Positions 1 through 11,977 of a DNA stretch of 64,000 bases are shown here, one piece after another. The translations under genes were made by a program, and so were the position numbers. This DNA is from Sphagnum compactum (taxonomy: Eukaryota > Bryophyta > Sphagnopsida > Sphagnales): contig OZ234493.1 in the NCBI GenBank assembly GCA_965153455.1, positions 26,278,213 to 26,342,212 of the forward strand, read 5' to 3'. Below the pieces are notes generated by a model. It saw only the letters and a program-made list of their open reading frames with translations, was not told the origin of the DNA and searched no databases. The stretch's first letter is position 1. Each line of letters opens with the position of its first letter.

Positions 1-3000
1 TAATTCTTTGATAGTTATTATTGCTAGCATTCCTAATGCTGTTGTCAATTTCAGCACCCAAGCATAGAAACCATCAATTTTGGGGTGTCAAGGCATTTCA
101 ACATCTCTCTTTTTGTCTTATAAGATTTCAGCACAGGAGCCTAAAATTTCTAGGCAAATTTCAATCCAGGCCCTAAGTTGGTGTCAAGTGCTCTGTCTTT
201 GCCAATACATGTGACACATGTGAACATAGTAATGAGGATGAAACGAGATTTAAGGGATTAATTTGTGGATGTCGAGATTATGGAAATGATGGCCAAGTGC
301 CTAAGTGAAGGAGTTTGTAGATGGATATCATTATATCTATAGCTTGTACTCTTCAAATAACCTTTTAAAAGGTTTCATTATATTTCAACTGTTTACATAT
401 TCAATTGAAATATAACTTATTGAATTTTTCAGAAAATTTCATTATTTCGCAAAATAAATGCAGAATTATTCTGAAAATTCAACATATCAAGAGAAAATTC
501 CCAATTTTTTCAAAAATTAAAATTTGAATTAATATGGGTTGAATTTAACATCAATGTCGGGTATGATAAGGGTGGAAAAACGTACAACATGTGGAATCCT
601 AGACCCTAGGGCCTTCTCCAACAGACTTGTAGGACCACAATAAACATTGGAAAAGAATAAAGAAAAGACATAGCAACTAAGGTAGATGTGCAAATAATTG
701 TCAAAAATAAACAAATTGATTACATCGAAGTCCAAACTAGGGTATATACAATATAGTACATACATTTGCATTTACACGCCCCAAAACATTTACATGAGGC
801 CATGTAAATGTAAGCATTAAAAAAAATTATACATGACAATAATAGAAGTGGTGTAAAAAGTTTGGATTTACACACCATACATATGGCTATTGACATTTAC
901 ACACACAACATTGGCCTAGACAATTGATTTCACATGGATTTATTTTTCTTTGAATGAAATAAGGTTTTGGAACACTAAGCAAAATGTTCAAGAAATGTGT
1001 ATTTTCTCACAAAACCTAAAAACTCCAAAGAAATTGAACCCTCATCCATTTAGCCATAAACCAAGTCTTAATTAATTAACATACCTTCAATTTATGATAA
1101 TTTAGAACAGTTCATTTCTTGTGCTGATGGTGGGGAATGGATTGCATCCCACGATAGTACATTGTTCAAGATGCTTTCATCTCCATTGCAAGAGATGTGA
1201 GGTTTTATGTTTCTTGTGAACAAACTCATGTCCTTTTATCACCCTCCTTTCAATCTTCTCATTGACATGTTGAGATCATGTTATTGACTAATGGCATTTG
1301 CATTTTCATCAATATTTTGCCATTATTAATCCCACTTGAACAAATTTGGTTTCTTGTGTTGCTTCATTTTGTAAAGTGATTACGATGGTGCTAGGTAATG
1401 CAAAGGAAGGACTTTTTCACGGTCGGCACCCAATAAATTTTTTCCTCCCCTTGCCATAAAGGTTTTTGGTTTCCTACAACAAGTGGATAATGTTTTTTCA
1501 CTAATGTGATAATATGGCATGGTTAGCAAAGGGCATTGGTGGCCTTCTTCTAGTTGTTTTGCACAATTTTTATAGTTATAGAGTGTTGATAGCGTTGTAG
1601 GAAGCACATGACACCTCTATTTTGAGGCATGTTCTCCTTGTGAATGAAGGTTCTTTCTAGGCTTACTTATTTTTTAAACTTTTCATCCCATTTTTTTCTA
1701 ATATGTTCCTTATAATTGGTAGGGGGCTTTGGAACATGATTTATTCTATGCCCCATTGTGACCCACTTTGGGGCTTGCTTTTTTGTTCTAACTTGGGTCC
1801 TTTCTCTTTGTTCCTTCTATTCCCCCTTTGTTGGGTGTAAATTTCTTTAACGAAATTTGCCAAGGTTTCATCAATTTTAATCATGCATTTGTGTTTTTTC
1901 AAATTTTCATGCAATTTGTATTCCCTTAGTTGATTGGTGGATCAATTGCAAGTTAACAAAATGGTATCAACTTTTTTGAATACTTGTTGAACCTTATTTT
2001 GAACTTTCTTGAAGTACTTTGGGCACATGGATTTTGAAACAAAAATGTCAACATTTTGATATATTTATGAACTTCCCTATTTTGGTTCATCATGAAGGTC
2101 TTTTTTATGCATCTTTTTCCATAAAGCTTGAATTGACATTAATAATGTACATTAGGATAAAACACTCAAGATTACAACTTGTCCTTGCAACTATTATATT
2201 CACCACTCAGAATTGGTAGAAATTGTCAAAATATAACACATATTTAATTAATTTGGACTTTACAAAAGTCCAAAAATACCAACATGAAATTTACAACATT
2301 CCATCAATAGGTCTTTCACACAACCTAGTGACCACATGGTGTTAAATAGAATTTAAAAAAAAACTTGCAAAATTAAATAAATGCAACTTACAAAGATCCT
2401 AAAAAAATGAAATCTTGACAAGTTTTGCTGGCCCACAAGTTATAATTGGGAAACTTCAAGTTTAACACTTTGCATAATAAACAAATTTAAGCAAATCCCA
2501 TAATTATAAATATAACCTTTATTGAATATATCCAAATATACAAATTGACTAGCCATTAGGTTGTTAAAAACAAAAGAAATTGCCAAAAATCTATATACAA
2601 AGTTTCAAAATGACATATTAAACGCTATCACTAATTTGAAAATGACAAGGATGTTATCTACAATTTGTAAGCACTATGCAAGAAAATCGATCAAAACCTT
2701 GAACCAAATGAAGTCAATAATTATTCCATTAAAGTATTTGAACTTTTGTGTTATCATTGTCAAATATCTAATTACATCAACACCATCTCAAAAAAATAAT
2801 CGTAATGGCCAACACCACTTTCTACCATTTAGAGCTACAAATGACATCAAATAGTTTATGAATAAGAATCCAATACAACTTCACACAAAAATCAATACTA
2901 AGACATGAAAAAACAACAACATTATAATTGATTTTAAAGTTCAAAAATAAAATTTGAAAACAAATGAAATGATTCAAAATGCATACCTAGAGGTGGCTAT

Positions 3001-3142
3001 GCATTGCAAACATCAAAATTGTCATTGTCCATATACTGCAAAAACCAAGAATAATTTCACAAAGTAGAACTCAAACATGGCTTAGAATCTTTCATCATGA
3101 TGTCGTGATGATTACGAACTATGGTTGCCATCACCAATCCCA
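1..3142. other. AT-rich intergenic region, no supported gene
   Basis: I find no gene here. The minus strand at about 1.38-2.0 kb holds short open stretches in several frames, one of them Lys/Arg/Gln-rich as in a retroelement gag or nucleic-acid-binding region, but no conserved motif is visible. The remainder is homopolymer-rich AT sequence typical of decayed repeats. Confidence 0.6.
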
Positions 3143-3638
3143 TCAAAGTTGGCCACAAACAAGATGCAAGGTCCAACCATTGCATCTTATTCCTTGACAT
3201 AAATTAACCCATGAAGGATTTGAGGAAAAGGCCATTGCAATTTGGATTCTGCAACCCCAAGTTACTAGGTTCATCATCAATGAGTAAGGTTTGATCTTCT
3301 GTCCCAAAGGGAAGACCATGACAAGCATAATAAACTTGTTTCAAATCCTTTATATAATAATAGGACCTGGGTGTAATTTGTCCAAAAGTTTGTGAGCATT
3401 GTTCACATCCCCAAATAAAAATAAATTGATCCAAAAAAATTTCTAGTATTAACACTCGAAAAACTTCCAACACATCCTCAAATTTCATACAAAATTCATT
3501 TCCCATGTAAAAGTAATTGAATGTCATGGAGAGAAAATGTTCCACTTCGACTTTAGCTTCCACATTGCTCCCATCAATATTTCTTCCAAACATTTGTGCA
3601 TTTCCACGTCGAATAGTTGAATACAAAAAATAACACAA
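3143..3638 (-). pseudogene. Degenerate FCP1/SCP-like (HAD-type) phosphatase domain fragment
   Basis: The minus strand encodes about 144 open codons whose end resembles the C-terminal half of plant FCP1-homology (NIF-like) HAD phosphatase domains. Seen: FIFIWGCEQCSQTFG, which lines up with the family's 'LLFVWDQxxCT' strand; then YYIKDLKQVY, like 'KPLxxLW'; then QTLLIDDEPSNLGLQNPNCNG, the HAD motif III/IV region in which the DD pair binds the metal. The N-terminal DxDxT nucleophile motif is not found in frame upstream, so the enzyme cannot be intact. The fragment sits inside transposon debris, and its 5' edge coincides with the left arm of the inverted repeat at 3.64 kb. The family call rests on motif similarity only. 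It may be a host gene fragment captured by a mobile element or a dead duplicate. Confidence 0.55.
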
Positions 3639-3770
3639 CCAAGGTTTTCACTACGTTTGTGTGTCCATCAGAATGCATCAAAAGCATTTAAATGCAAACA
3701 CATTCCTGCATCACATCAATATAGGGTCAACCTAGGTCAAAATGAAATTAAGCTGCTCAAAAAACAATTA
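3638..3770 (+). repeat. Left arm of a long imperfect inverted repeat
   Basis: This segment matches the reverse complement of 7,655-7,790 at roughly three positions in four over about 110 bp, by eye. Shared blocks include CAAGGTT, GTTTGTGTGT, an AATGCA..CAAA block, a TCAC.TCA.TATA block and AACCTAGGTCAAAA, then GCTGCTC. It could be a terminal inverted repeat of a 4.15-kb element or two opposite copies of one dispersed repeat. Confidence 0.6.
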
Positions 3771-3779
3771 GAAGCAACC

Positions 3780-4640
3780 CAAAATAATGTCATTTGGTTG
3801 TTGTAAACCTTGTGGCAACCAAAACAAAAAAATTGGTCACCAATTTTCAGTTGCCATAGTCAACGACCAAAATTTTTCAATTGCCCAGGTTGGCGACTAA
3901 AAATTGACAACCAAAAACTTTGGGCAGTGACTAACATTCTTTGGGTAGTGAAATATATTTTTTCAATCATCAAATGAATGGACATTATCAATTGAATGAC
4001 TAAACATTTTCAAGCAAATTTCAAAAAAACTTTGGGCTGCGTGGACAAAATTTAGTTGTCACAGTTAATGACCACAATTTTTTAATCCCTTAGTGTGGTG
4101 ATTGAAAGTGACAAAAAAAGTTTGGTTGCCCATGTTGGTGACCAAAAACTAACCACAAATTTTTTCAAATAACAACTGTAAATTTCAAAGTAGAAACAAA
4201 AACATTTTAATCATCAAATCAATGGCCACTATTGATTGAATGACTAAATGTTTTTGGGTAGCTCCCAAATAATTTGTGGGCAAAATGATTGTTTTTGGTC
4301 ACTAATTATGGTGATTGAAAGTTGATGATCAAAAAAATTCAATTGGCTAGTTCAATGATAAGAAAATTCAAAATTCAATCTCCAACGTTGTGGCGACCGA
4401 ATTTGTTTTCAATCACATGTATAATGAAGGCAAGGTTGTTAAAACCAATGTGGCGCGCCCATTTTGTGTCAAGTGTCATGTTGACGTTCATCTTGACACG
4501 TTTGTCGTGTTTGTCGGGACGGACACAAGAAAATCCTTGGTCACATTCAAGCTACCCCCATTACGATTGGTGACCAAAAATGGATTTTGGTTGGCAATAC
4601 TGTTGCGATTGAAAACTTTTAATCTTCACATGATTGGCAC
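3780..4640. repeat. Degenerate array of TTGGTGACC / GGCGACCAA motifs
   Basis: The segment repeats a short palindrome-like motif (TTGGTGACC, TGGCGACC, GTCAACGACCAAA, GGTTGGCGACTAAA) embedded in A/T spacers. A longer unit is tandemly duplicated: ATCATCAAAT..AATGG..CAATTGAATGACTAAA at about 3,966 recurs at about 4,210, a 244-bp offset. The same motif vocabulary reappears at 6.59-6.92 kb. No reading frame here is convincing. Confidence 0.6.
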
Positions 4641-4679
4641 ATAGTGTTGTCATATGAAGGAAACAACAATTTTTACCTT

Positions 4680-5450
4680 TTTCATAATTCGTTTAGGCCA
4701 TGTTGCTTTTTCCCAATCTTCCAATAATAAGTCTAGATAGTGAACAACACAACCTTGAAAATAAAGACTTGGAAATGATGGATTAAAGGGTTAGCTACAC
4801 TTTTCATGTTCGAAGCATTGTTTGTACAAATTTGTACAATGTTGTTGATCCAATGGTTTTGATGTATCTAGTTAATGCATTACATATGTAATGGGCGTCC
4901 TTCCGTTCCTTATTTGTGTCAATGGAACCTATGAATACATTGTCACTTGGACAAATAAACATTACATTCAACAATGGACGCCGTGCAATGTTGTTCCAAC
5001 CATTAGAATAAATGGTTGCTTCATATTTGTGAATTGAATTTTGCGTCCTTTCAATTACCTATTTGGACACATCCACCTTGGATTGTTTTAACAAATTTGT
5101 GCACAATCCATGGTATGACGAGGGTTTGTAGTAGGTTCGAGATTTGGAAGTTGCTTTCATAGTTTTTACGAACGTTGAGTGTCACACAACATTGAAGGGG
5201 ATGTTTGCCTCATAAGAGAAAGTCACCCACTTCTTGTCCAAATCTTGTTTTTTGGCTGAATTTAATCCCTCAGGCAATGAATTGTCGAAAGGTTCAAATG
5301 TTGTTATTTATGGATTTGTTAGGACCCTTTGTATTGTTTGTAGGGGGGTGAAATTTTGAACCCCTTCCATTTGAAACATCAAAGCAAATTCTCCTTCCAT
5401 TAAAGGATTCAATGTTTTGAGGGCCACATCCTTTGTTCACCCATTTGGGA
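4680..5450 (-). pseudogene. hAT-superfamily transposase remnant (DUF659-type region)
   Basis: Minus-strand translation gives, in order: DKKWVTFSYEANIPFNVV, then a KPSSYHGLCTNLLK block, HKYEATIYSNGWNNIARRPL (the family's 'DGWTNxxNRPLIN' motif), LNVMFICPSDNVFIGSIDT, KDAHYICNALTRYI, a TNNASNMK block (usually 'TDNASNY') and, one frame away, GCVVHYLDLLLEDWEK (the 'CAAHCLDLLLEDIGK' motif). This order is that of plant hAT transposases containing DUF659. At least two in-frame stops and a frameshift disable it, and the N-terminal BED finger and C-terminal dimerisation domain are missing. The downstream side runs into the GGCGACCAA array. It lies between the 3.64-kb and 7.79-kb inverted repeats. Confidence 0.85.
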
Positions 5451-5459
5451 TATGGGCTG

Positions 5460-6585
5460 GTACTTCCATGTCATTTAGTGGTGGAGGGACAAGTCCACCA
5501 CATTGGGCAAATAATGCCTTCACCTATGGATGTGCCTTTGAATAGACTGCAATTCAAGCTCACTTATTGCCATCATATTGATAGCCCAAATGGAAGAGCA
5601 TTCTATCCTTGTGGTATGAAATAACATTGTTATAAAACTTGCATTCCACCTTCCCTGGCTTGTCCTATGGCATCAAATACTATGGATTCCACACATTTTG
5701 CTTTCCCTCCATTGATAAAACACTATACACAAGAATAATAGGCTTGATTAATTTAATTAAACTATTCAACAATAAAATCAGACTCTACTTTTAAGGCTAC
5801 AATAGAAATTTAGCATCAATTACAAATGCAAAATGACAATTTGAAATTTAAACACCCATAAAGGTTTCACCCTTCCTTCCTAAGGTATATGGTAATGGTT
5901 ATGTTAAACAACACAAGGCCCACACACCTCAAAGGAAAAAGTGAGTATTGACATGCAAGGTCTACATTTTATTACCAAGTAGACCAAATGGGTATGTCCG
6001 TGATAAGCCAAATCTAATTCCTTTGTCTTTTTCAAAAGGGCAACGACTTGAAATTAGAAATTGACATGGCATGCAACCATTGCACAAAATTTGTGGTATA
6101 ATCACATATTTGACTTTTACAATATGTTTTTATAATAATTCTTTTTTTTGAATTTTATAACTTATCTTTATATTTATTCAAAAATAATTGGAAAGAATAT
6201 TACAAATTTTGAATTTAAATTTTATTTATATATCAATTCCAATGATGATCCAAAACCATGTAAAGTTTAATAATTATTCAATCTACATGAATATGGAAAT
6301 TTTCCAAACAAATCTAGATTAATTTTGATAATTTTTACGTGACTTATTTAAGACCTTAGGACTAATTACAAGTGTTTAATTAGTCCTTTTTCACCCTCAA
6401 ATGTTGATATAATTGACTCATATTTTTATGTGTCATTCTTGAATGTATATTACATCACATTATGTAGATTACATGAAAAACATTCAATCTTTAGTGAAGT
6501 TAAGAATTGACAAGTGTGTTATTTAGGAGTGGTTAGACTTGTAGTGATTCATTATATTGTAAACTTACCCAAATTTTGTCACCAA
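5460..6585. other. Intergenic AT-rich sequence
   Basis: The first part may continue decayed N-terminal hAT coding sequence (minus strand, broken frames up to about 5.6 kb). Beyond that only low-complexity AT-rich sequence is seen. Confidence 0.5.
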
Positions 6586-6925
6586 ATCAATGGTGGAAAT
6601 CAATCCACTATCAATCAGACAACCCAGATCCAAAGACATGCAAAGATTACAAAAAAATTTAGTTGCCACACGATTGGTGACGAAACGCTTTTGATCATTG
6701 CAAATTTGGCAATAAAAAACATTTTTTTTCCAATTGTGTGGCAATTGAATTTTTTTAGTTGTCACATGATTGGTGACGAAAAAATTTTACCGCAAGCTTG
6801 GCAATTGAAACTTTTCAGTCATTGGCTTAGCGACCAAATATTTTTGATCGCTGTAAGTTTTATGGTGATTGAAATGGGCCTAATTTTGGTCGCTCATAAG
6901 GTGTGGATGAACTCAAATGAGCCAA
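6585..6925. repeat. Second copy of the TTGGTGACGA / GCGACCAA motif array
   Basis: Three or more diverged units share AGTTG(C/T)CACA(C/T)GATTGGTGACGAAA and TTGGCAATTGAAA. The first two occurrences, near 6,661 and 6,758, are about 97 bp apart. The motif vocabulary is that of the 3.8-4.6 kb array. Open frames cross it on both strands only because stops are rare in the unit. Confidence 0.6.
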
Positions 6926-9900
6926 AATTGATGTCAAATTGTTAACTTTTATACAATTCTTGTTACATTTGTTTATATAGCCACTTTAATGGCATGTGAA
7001 TCATGAAAAATTGTGCTTATTAAATAATATGGATATTGAAAAATCTAAAATGAAATTAAACAAAATTCCAATATCAAATTTTGGTTTGAATAAAGGATGT
7101 TTATCATCTTCATTCAATGACATTACTTTCATAAAGGGCCTTTTAATTTTCATCCTTAATTTTTTTATAGTAATAAGGTAATATTAAACACATTTTTTAA
7201 AAATTCAAATTTTCATAATTTTTCGATTTTGTGTTTATAAAAAATTTAGGTTTAAAAAAAGTTCATGAATCTTTTTCAACATGTAAATGTGATGCAATGT
7301 ATATGTTGTTTAAAGAAAACTTGTAGCTTATAACATAAAAAATAAAACTTGAAAGTGTTAACATGTTTTGGTATGATTTGAAATTATGACAATTTTTCAA
7401 AACGAAACACAAAATTTGGCAAATTTGTGCACTTTCAAAAATTCGTATTTCTCCAAATTTGATTATCAAAAAACATATGACATATTGGGGCGACTATGAA
7501 TAGAATATATAAAAAATTTCAAAACATTTCATTTGAAAATTCCTCTTGAATAAAACATGTTTTTTGGGAAAAGGACCCCAAAAAGGACAATAGTTTTAAA
7601 TGCAAAGCAAACACACTGGTTTGGTTTGTTATATGTTGTTTGGACCCCATGAGAGTGCCCCGAGCAGCCTAGAGTCCTTTTGACCTAGGTTAACTTTATA
7701 CTGACGTGACATGGGGGTGTGTCTATGTTGAAATTCATTTGGTGCATTGTGACAAACACACAAACATTATGACAACCTTGAACGGAGACAATTCAAATGT
7801 AATGAAAAACTTTCATGCATCAATCTTAATAGACATGACCGATGCACTAGGAAGACATTGATGTGACACCAAACACAAAATGATTGTGTCATGTTGATTT
7901 TGACAACTTTGAACACAACACACCATTGATGCTAAAAATTAACAAATTTTTGGGTCTAGTAGTTTGCAAACGTAATGTGAACTCATTGAAATGCATTTCG
8001 AAACCTTGACTTATAGAAACAACAAGATGTGTCAATGAAACAATGGATGTGGTTCGTGTATTATTTTCAAAATTATAAATTGACCAACAAATAATAAAAC
8101 TTTTTCAAATTGAGAAAAAGAACGCCTTATGGCCACTAGGTGATTCATTGAAAATAACAAGAAGGCAAAGACTTACACAATTGAAATTATGAAATGATTA
8201 AATAAAGGGAGAAGAGACCTCGTGGGGCAATAAGGAAAAAACTTTATTAAACTACATTAATAAGGAAAATTCATTGTGAAGAAAAATGCATGGCAGTTTT
8301 ATGTTGGTTGTAATTGCAATTTGAAGATATTATTTTGAAAAATCAATTAAAAGTTATTATAGTAAGAAAAATAGTCTATATATGATATCTTTTTTTCAAT
8401 TTTGCATTTGTACAATATGTTGGTTCACAAGATCAAAGAACATTTTGTAGTAAGGATCGCTACGACTTATACTTTTGATTGTCCCAAAAGGATTGTGCCT
8501 AACGTAAGTTCGAAGACTAAATCTAAATGAATCAAGTGACAACAAGGAAAAAATAATATAATTTGGTCATCCATTGTCGTAACAAGTGTTAGGACCAAGT
8601 GTTGTAGTGAAAAATCAACAACTATCATTATTATTATTTTTGGTTGATGTGATTTGGATACATGGGAAGAAGACCTTATTCTTTTTAGTGTGTCAATGTA
8701 GACTTTTGATGCTAATGGATCGATGCTATGTTGATATTGCAAAAGAAATTGGGTCCAAGCATGGTAAATTATATTGCAAATGTTCCTTGCAACATAAGTA
8801 AAAAGTAACCTTCAAATAGGCTTTGATATGTTGAACTTAAAAATACTATTTAGTTCAAAAAGTTATATGAGCATTTTTTTCAACTTTGTTAAAACTTTAA
8901 ATAAAGACAAGTTTAAAATAGGTTTAAATAAATTATTGAAAATTCAAGCAAAAGTTCACAATCTTCTTTATAACTTTTAAGTAAGTTGTAAGTAAATGAA
9001 ATATTACCTCTTTTAAATTTTTGGATTAATGGGGTCCTAAAATGAATTTGTGGCCTTTCATCTTTTTGACATTTTAATCAAAATATATTTAGCTTGTAGG
9101 CTAAAAGTAGGTTTGAAAACAAATTTGCTAGTCAATTTCAAATATGCTTATTAGTTTCTTTTATTATACTAAAGTTTTTCAAATTTCATAATCAATTTAC
9201 TATAAAATTAATGGAGGCATAGATGTTTTCAAAATGAAACAAAAAATGTTTTTCAATCTACTTTCTTGTGTTTTTATTAAAAACTGTCATATTTTTAAAT
9301 GGGGTTTAAACAAACATACTTTTTGGTCTAATTTACCATGCTTGGACCAAATTGGACAGAGAGATAATTGAGCGCATTCATGTTGCTCCCCTTAAAGTAA
9401 CAATAATTTTTTCTCAACAAGACACCATACATCTTGTTACTTGAAATGTATTTTGGTACCCAATTGATGAAATTTGTACGCACAAAAATTGGTGTTATTG
9501 AGGATGAATTTTGCTTGTGGAATGACTATATTGGGTAATATTGTTGGAGTCAATAGTCCTTAGTGGATCTTTGTGTGCACGGTACATTTGCACCTTATAA
9601 TCTGTTTTCCATTGTAGAGCACGTACATGAACTGATGGGCTAAAGAAGTTCTGTACCTGAGTACATGGCATCCAGATATTTCAGGATTGGCATGTATGGT
9701 TCATTGTGTGCACGGTGTGTGGACACATAGGAACAAACTTCCACCAAGTTAATCTGGAGTGTATTTTTGGATTGGACATGCTTTGAAAGCACCAAGTAGG
9801 TTTTCTAAATACCAATTTATATGAATTCCAATTTCATTCTCTTCAATAGGAGACAAATGGGATTGGGTGATCAATGTCTTCATGGTCTAACGAGGGTTTT

Positions 9901-10885
9901 GTTCTATAGTGTTCTATTGATTTGAAGGAGAACATTGTCTTACATGTTGGTGGAGGGTAAATTGCTATTCCATTCTTACAATGTGACAATCTGCATCACT
10001 TTGCTATGTAACAAAACAAAGTGGTTTCTCTTCATTTTGAGATGACTGAACAGTTTTTTAGGCTTTTGTTCCACATGTCTTCCACCCTTAATCTGTGAGA
10101 GGCTTGCTTGTGCTCAAACCCTGCAGGTCTTCAAAAATAATCTCCAAACTGCTAATTTACACACTGATTTCTAACAAAATGGCATGAAAAATCTACAAAA
10201 AACCTATGAAAAAATCTTTTTTAAACCCTCAAATTGTAGTAGTGAATGGACACTCTTCTGATGCAAGGTCCTTAAGAATCAGTGTTCTTACCAATGTACT
10301 CTTCATTAGCTCAAGCAAGTGACAAGTTCAAATGTATGTCCTTCAGTTTGAGTTGATGTCCATAAGAGTTTGAGATGTGATCCAGAAGAAAAAATGTCCA
10401 CACTCACATTCCATAAGAAATTTATAATGTTTACATTGACATTGCATAAGAATTAATGACTACACTGGCCAACTTGATTTACTACATTTGCAGAATGCAT
10501 GTAAACTTGGTGAACCTAAATGCCTATTGAGAATTTGGTTAATTAGGAAGAAAAAAACTCAAATTCTGGGCATCATGCTTGATCATTTGTGCCCTAGGGA
10601 GGACCTAAATTGATGTCTGTAGTTTTGTTTTAGTTCTGTGCACATGAAGCAGTAACATATGTGCCGAGAAAACTTGGAGACAGTGGGGGGAAATAATGAG
10701 ATCTCATGTTGAAAACAACCCATTTAAAGGACGAGTTTGAGATTTTGTGATCTTGTACAAGAGGGACTATTTAGGGGATAAATTATTTGTTCATATGGAG
10801 CATTCATTTGCAATGTGTTTTATCTATAAGAACTTAGAACTTAGAAGTGAGGAAATCCATAACACATTCTTATGCAACTGTTTGT
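6926..10885. other. Long AT-rich intergenic region
   Basis: No gene is supported. It contains the right arm of the inverted repeat (7,655-7,790). The short sequence TGTGTGCACGGT occurs near 9.57 kb and again near 9.70 kb. The segment from 9.5 to 10.9 kb is less AT-biased and looks unique, but no exon chain could be built in it. Confidence 0.5.
7655..7790 (-). repeat. Right arm of a long imperfect inverted repeat
   Basis: This is the reverse-complement partner of 3,638-3,770. It includes the AACCTAGGTCAAAA core and the GTTTGTGTGT block in the opposite orientation. Confidence 0.6.
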
Positions 10886-10889
10886 TTTA

Positions 10890-11150
10890 TAGCAATGAAA
10901 AATAGAAATAAAAACCTGAAACCGGCCACAAAACTGCTGAGAAAACCAGGCCAAGAGTTGGCTAGAACCAGCATCAAAACCCTTGGGTTCTTCGTTCCTA
11001 GGAGTTATGAAACTGTTAAACTGAAAACCAGGAAAAAAAACAAGAAAAAGAGAAACTGGAACCAAGGGTTTCAATTTTGTGAGAAAAATTAAAACACCTG
11101 AACCAAAGGTTTGGATTAAAAGCTAAAACAGGCCAACACTGGTTGTTACC
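10890..11150 (-). repeat. CAGTGTTGG-type palindrome/GGTT-rich repeat
   Basis: Read on the minus strand it begins CAGTGTTGGCC and continues with a crowd of short GGTT-containing motifs (TTGGTTCAGG, TTGGTTCCAG, CTGGTTTTC, CTGGTTCTAG, CCGGTTTCAGG). A second CCAACACTGG lies at about 11,150-11,161. The layout matches the elements at 34.1 and 55.6 kb. CAGTGTT-like ends and clustered subterminal motifs are known in hAT elements; assignment to hAT is inference. Confidence 0.45.
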
Positions 11151-11276
11151 AGACCAACACTGGATTAGACACTGATATAAGAAATAATGCAGGACTTTAT
11201 TCACTTGAATACAATCTTTTTTTGCAATGATGATGTGTGTCACTGAACCATCTCACAAATACCCACCTAAATCACC

Positions 11277-11408
11277 CTAGAAGTACCCTCTCTGGCCTTC
11301 ATAAAGTACATTCCATGATGGTGTATCCAAATCGTCTCCTTTGGGTCTCCAATCCCCATCACCAGTGAGAATTGTGGGATAGAGTGTCTTGTCCCACAGC
11401 TGGGCTGC
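11277..11408 (-). CDS. Orphan exon-like reading frame, unidentified protein
   Basis: Reading the minus strand from a consensus acceptor (pyrimidine-containing stretch, TGCAGTAG) gives 43 open codons and a TAG stop. The composition is protein-like: AAQLWDKTLYPTILTGDGDW, then RPKGDDLDTPSWNVLYEGQR and GYF. The Trp, Gly, Asp and Pro content is unlike the poly-Lys/Phe frames of the surrounding AT-rich DNA, suggesting a real terminal exon of a small gene or a conserved fragment. A 50-bp candidate first exon lies at 11,868-11,917 (ATG..; MINAFRQVKQQFKDSP, then CAG|GTGTGT), but its splice phase does not fit directly, so a middle exon would be needed. I do not recognise the family. It could also lie in the oxidase gene's 3' untranslated region. 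Confidence 0.3.
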   Translation of the reverse strand, partial: AAQLWDKTLYPTILTGDGDWRPKGDDLDTPSWNVLYEGQRGYF

Positions 11409-11977
11409 CTACTGCAATACATGTAAAGCTAACTATTCAGACCTGTTCTGAAAGTGTGGTCAACTGTACCTACAAGGAAGGCAGCTCTTTTCTACTTGAG
11501 TTAACAAGTGCAGTCAGCAATTTGCTGGCCTGAAGGATGCAGATTTGGATAATTATTGCTGAGCACAGTCTCATCATGGGGCAGGATTCTAGCTTTCAGA
11601 CACGGAATCAAATTTAGAACTAGATCTAGAGTGTGGGTGATTGAGACTTGGTGTACAATCAATTCTTCACACGTCCATTCGTGGATAGATTGAACATTGT
11701 GCAGCTTTGAGGGAGTAATTGGCTTGCAAAAGCCGGGCAATATTATTACTATATTGGTCTTCAAGTAGCCTACCTCCCACCAACTTCTTGGCCGAATGAT
11801 AGTTTACCTCCACAAATTAAACTCGCGACGTCCTTAGTTGAGAGTCTCAAGCAGCGTTATGACACACCTGGGTGAATCTTTGAATTGCTGTTTTACTTGG
11901 CGAAAAGCATTGATCATCCTGCCGGTAATTCTACAACTTAATTTTGGTCTTGGCACCCTCAAATTTCAGTCATTAGT

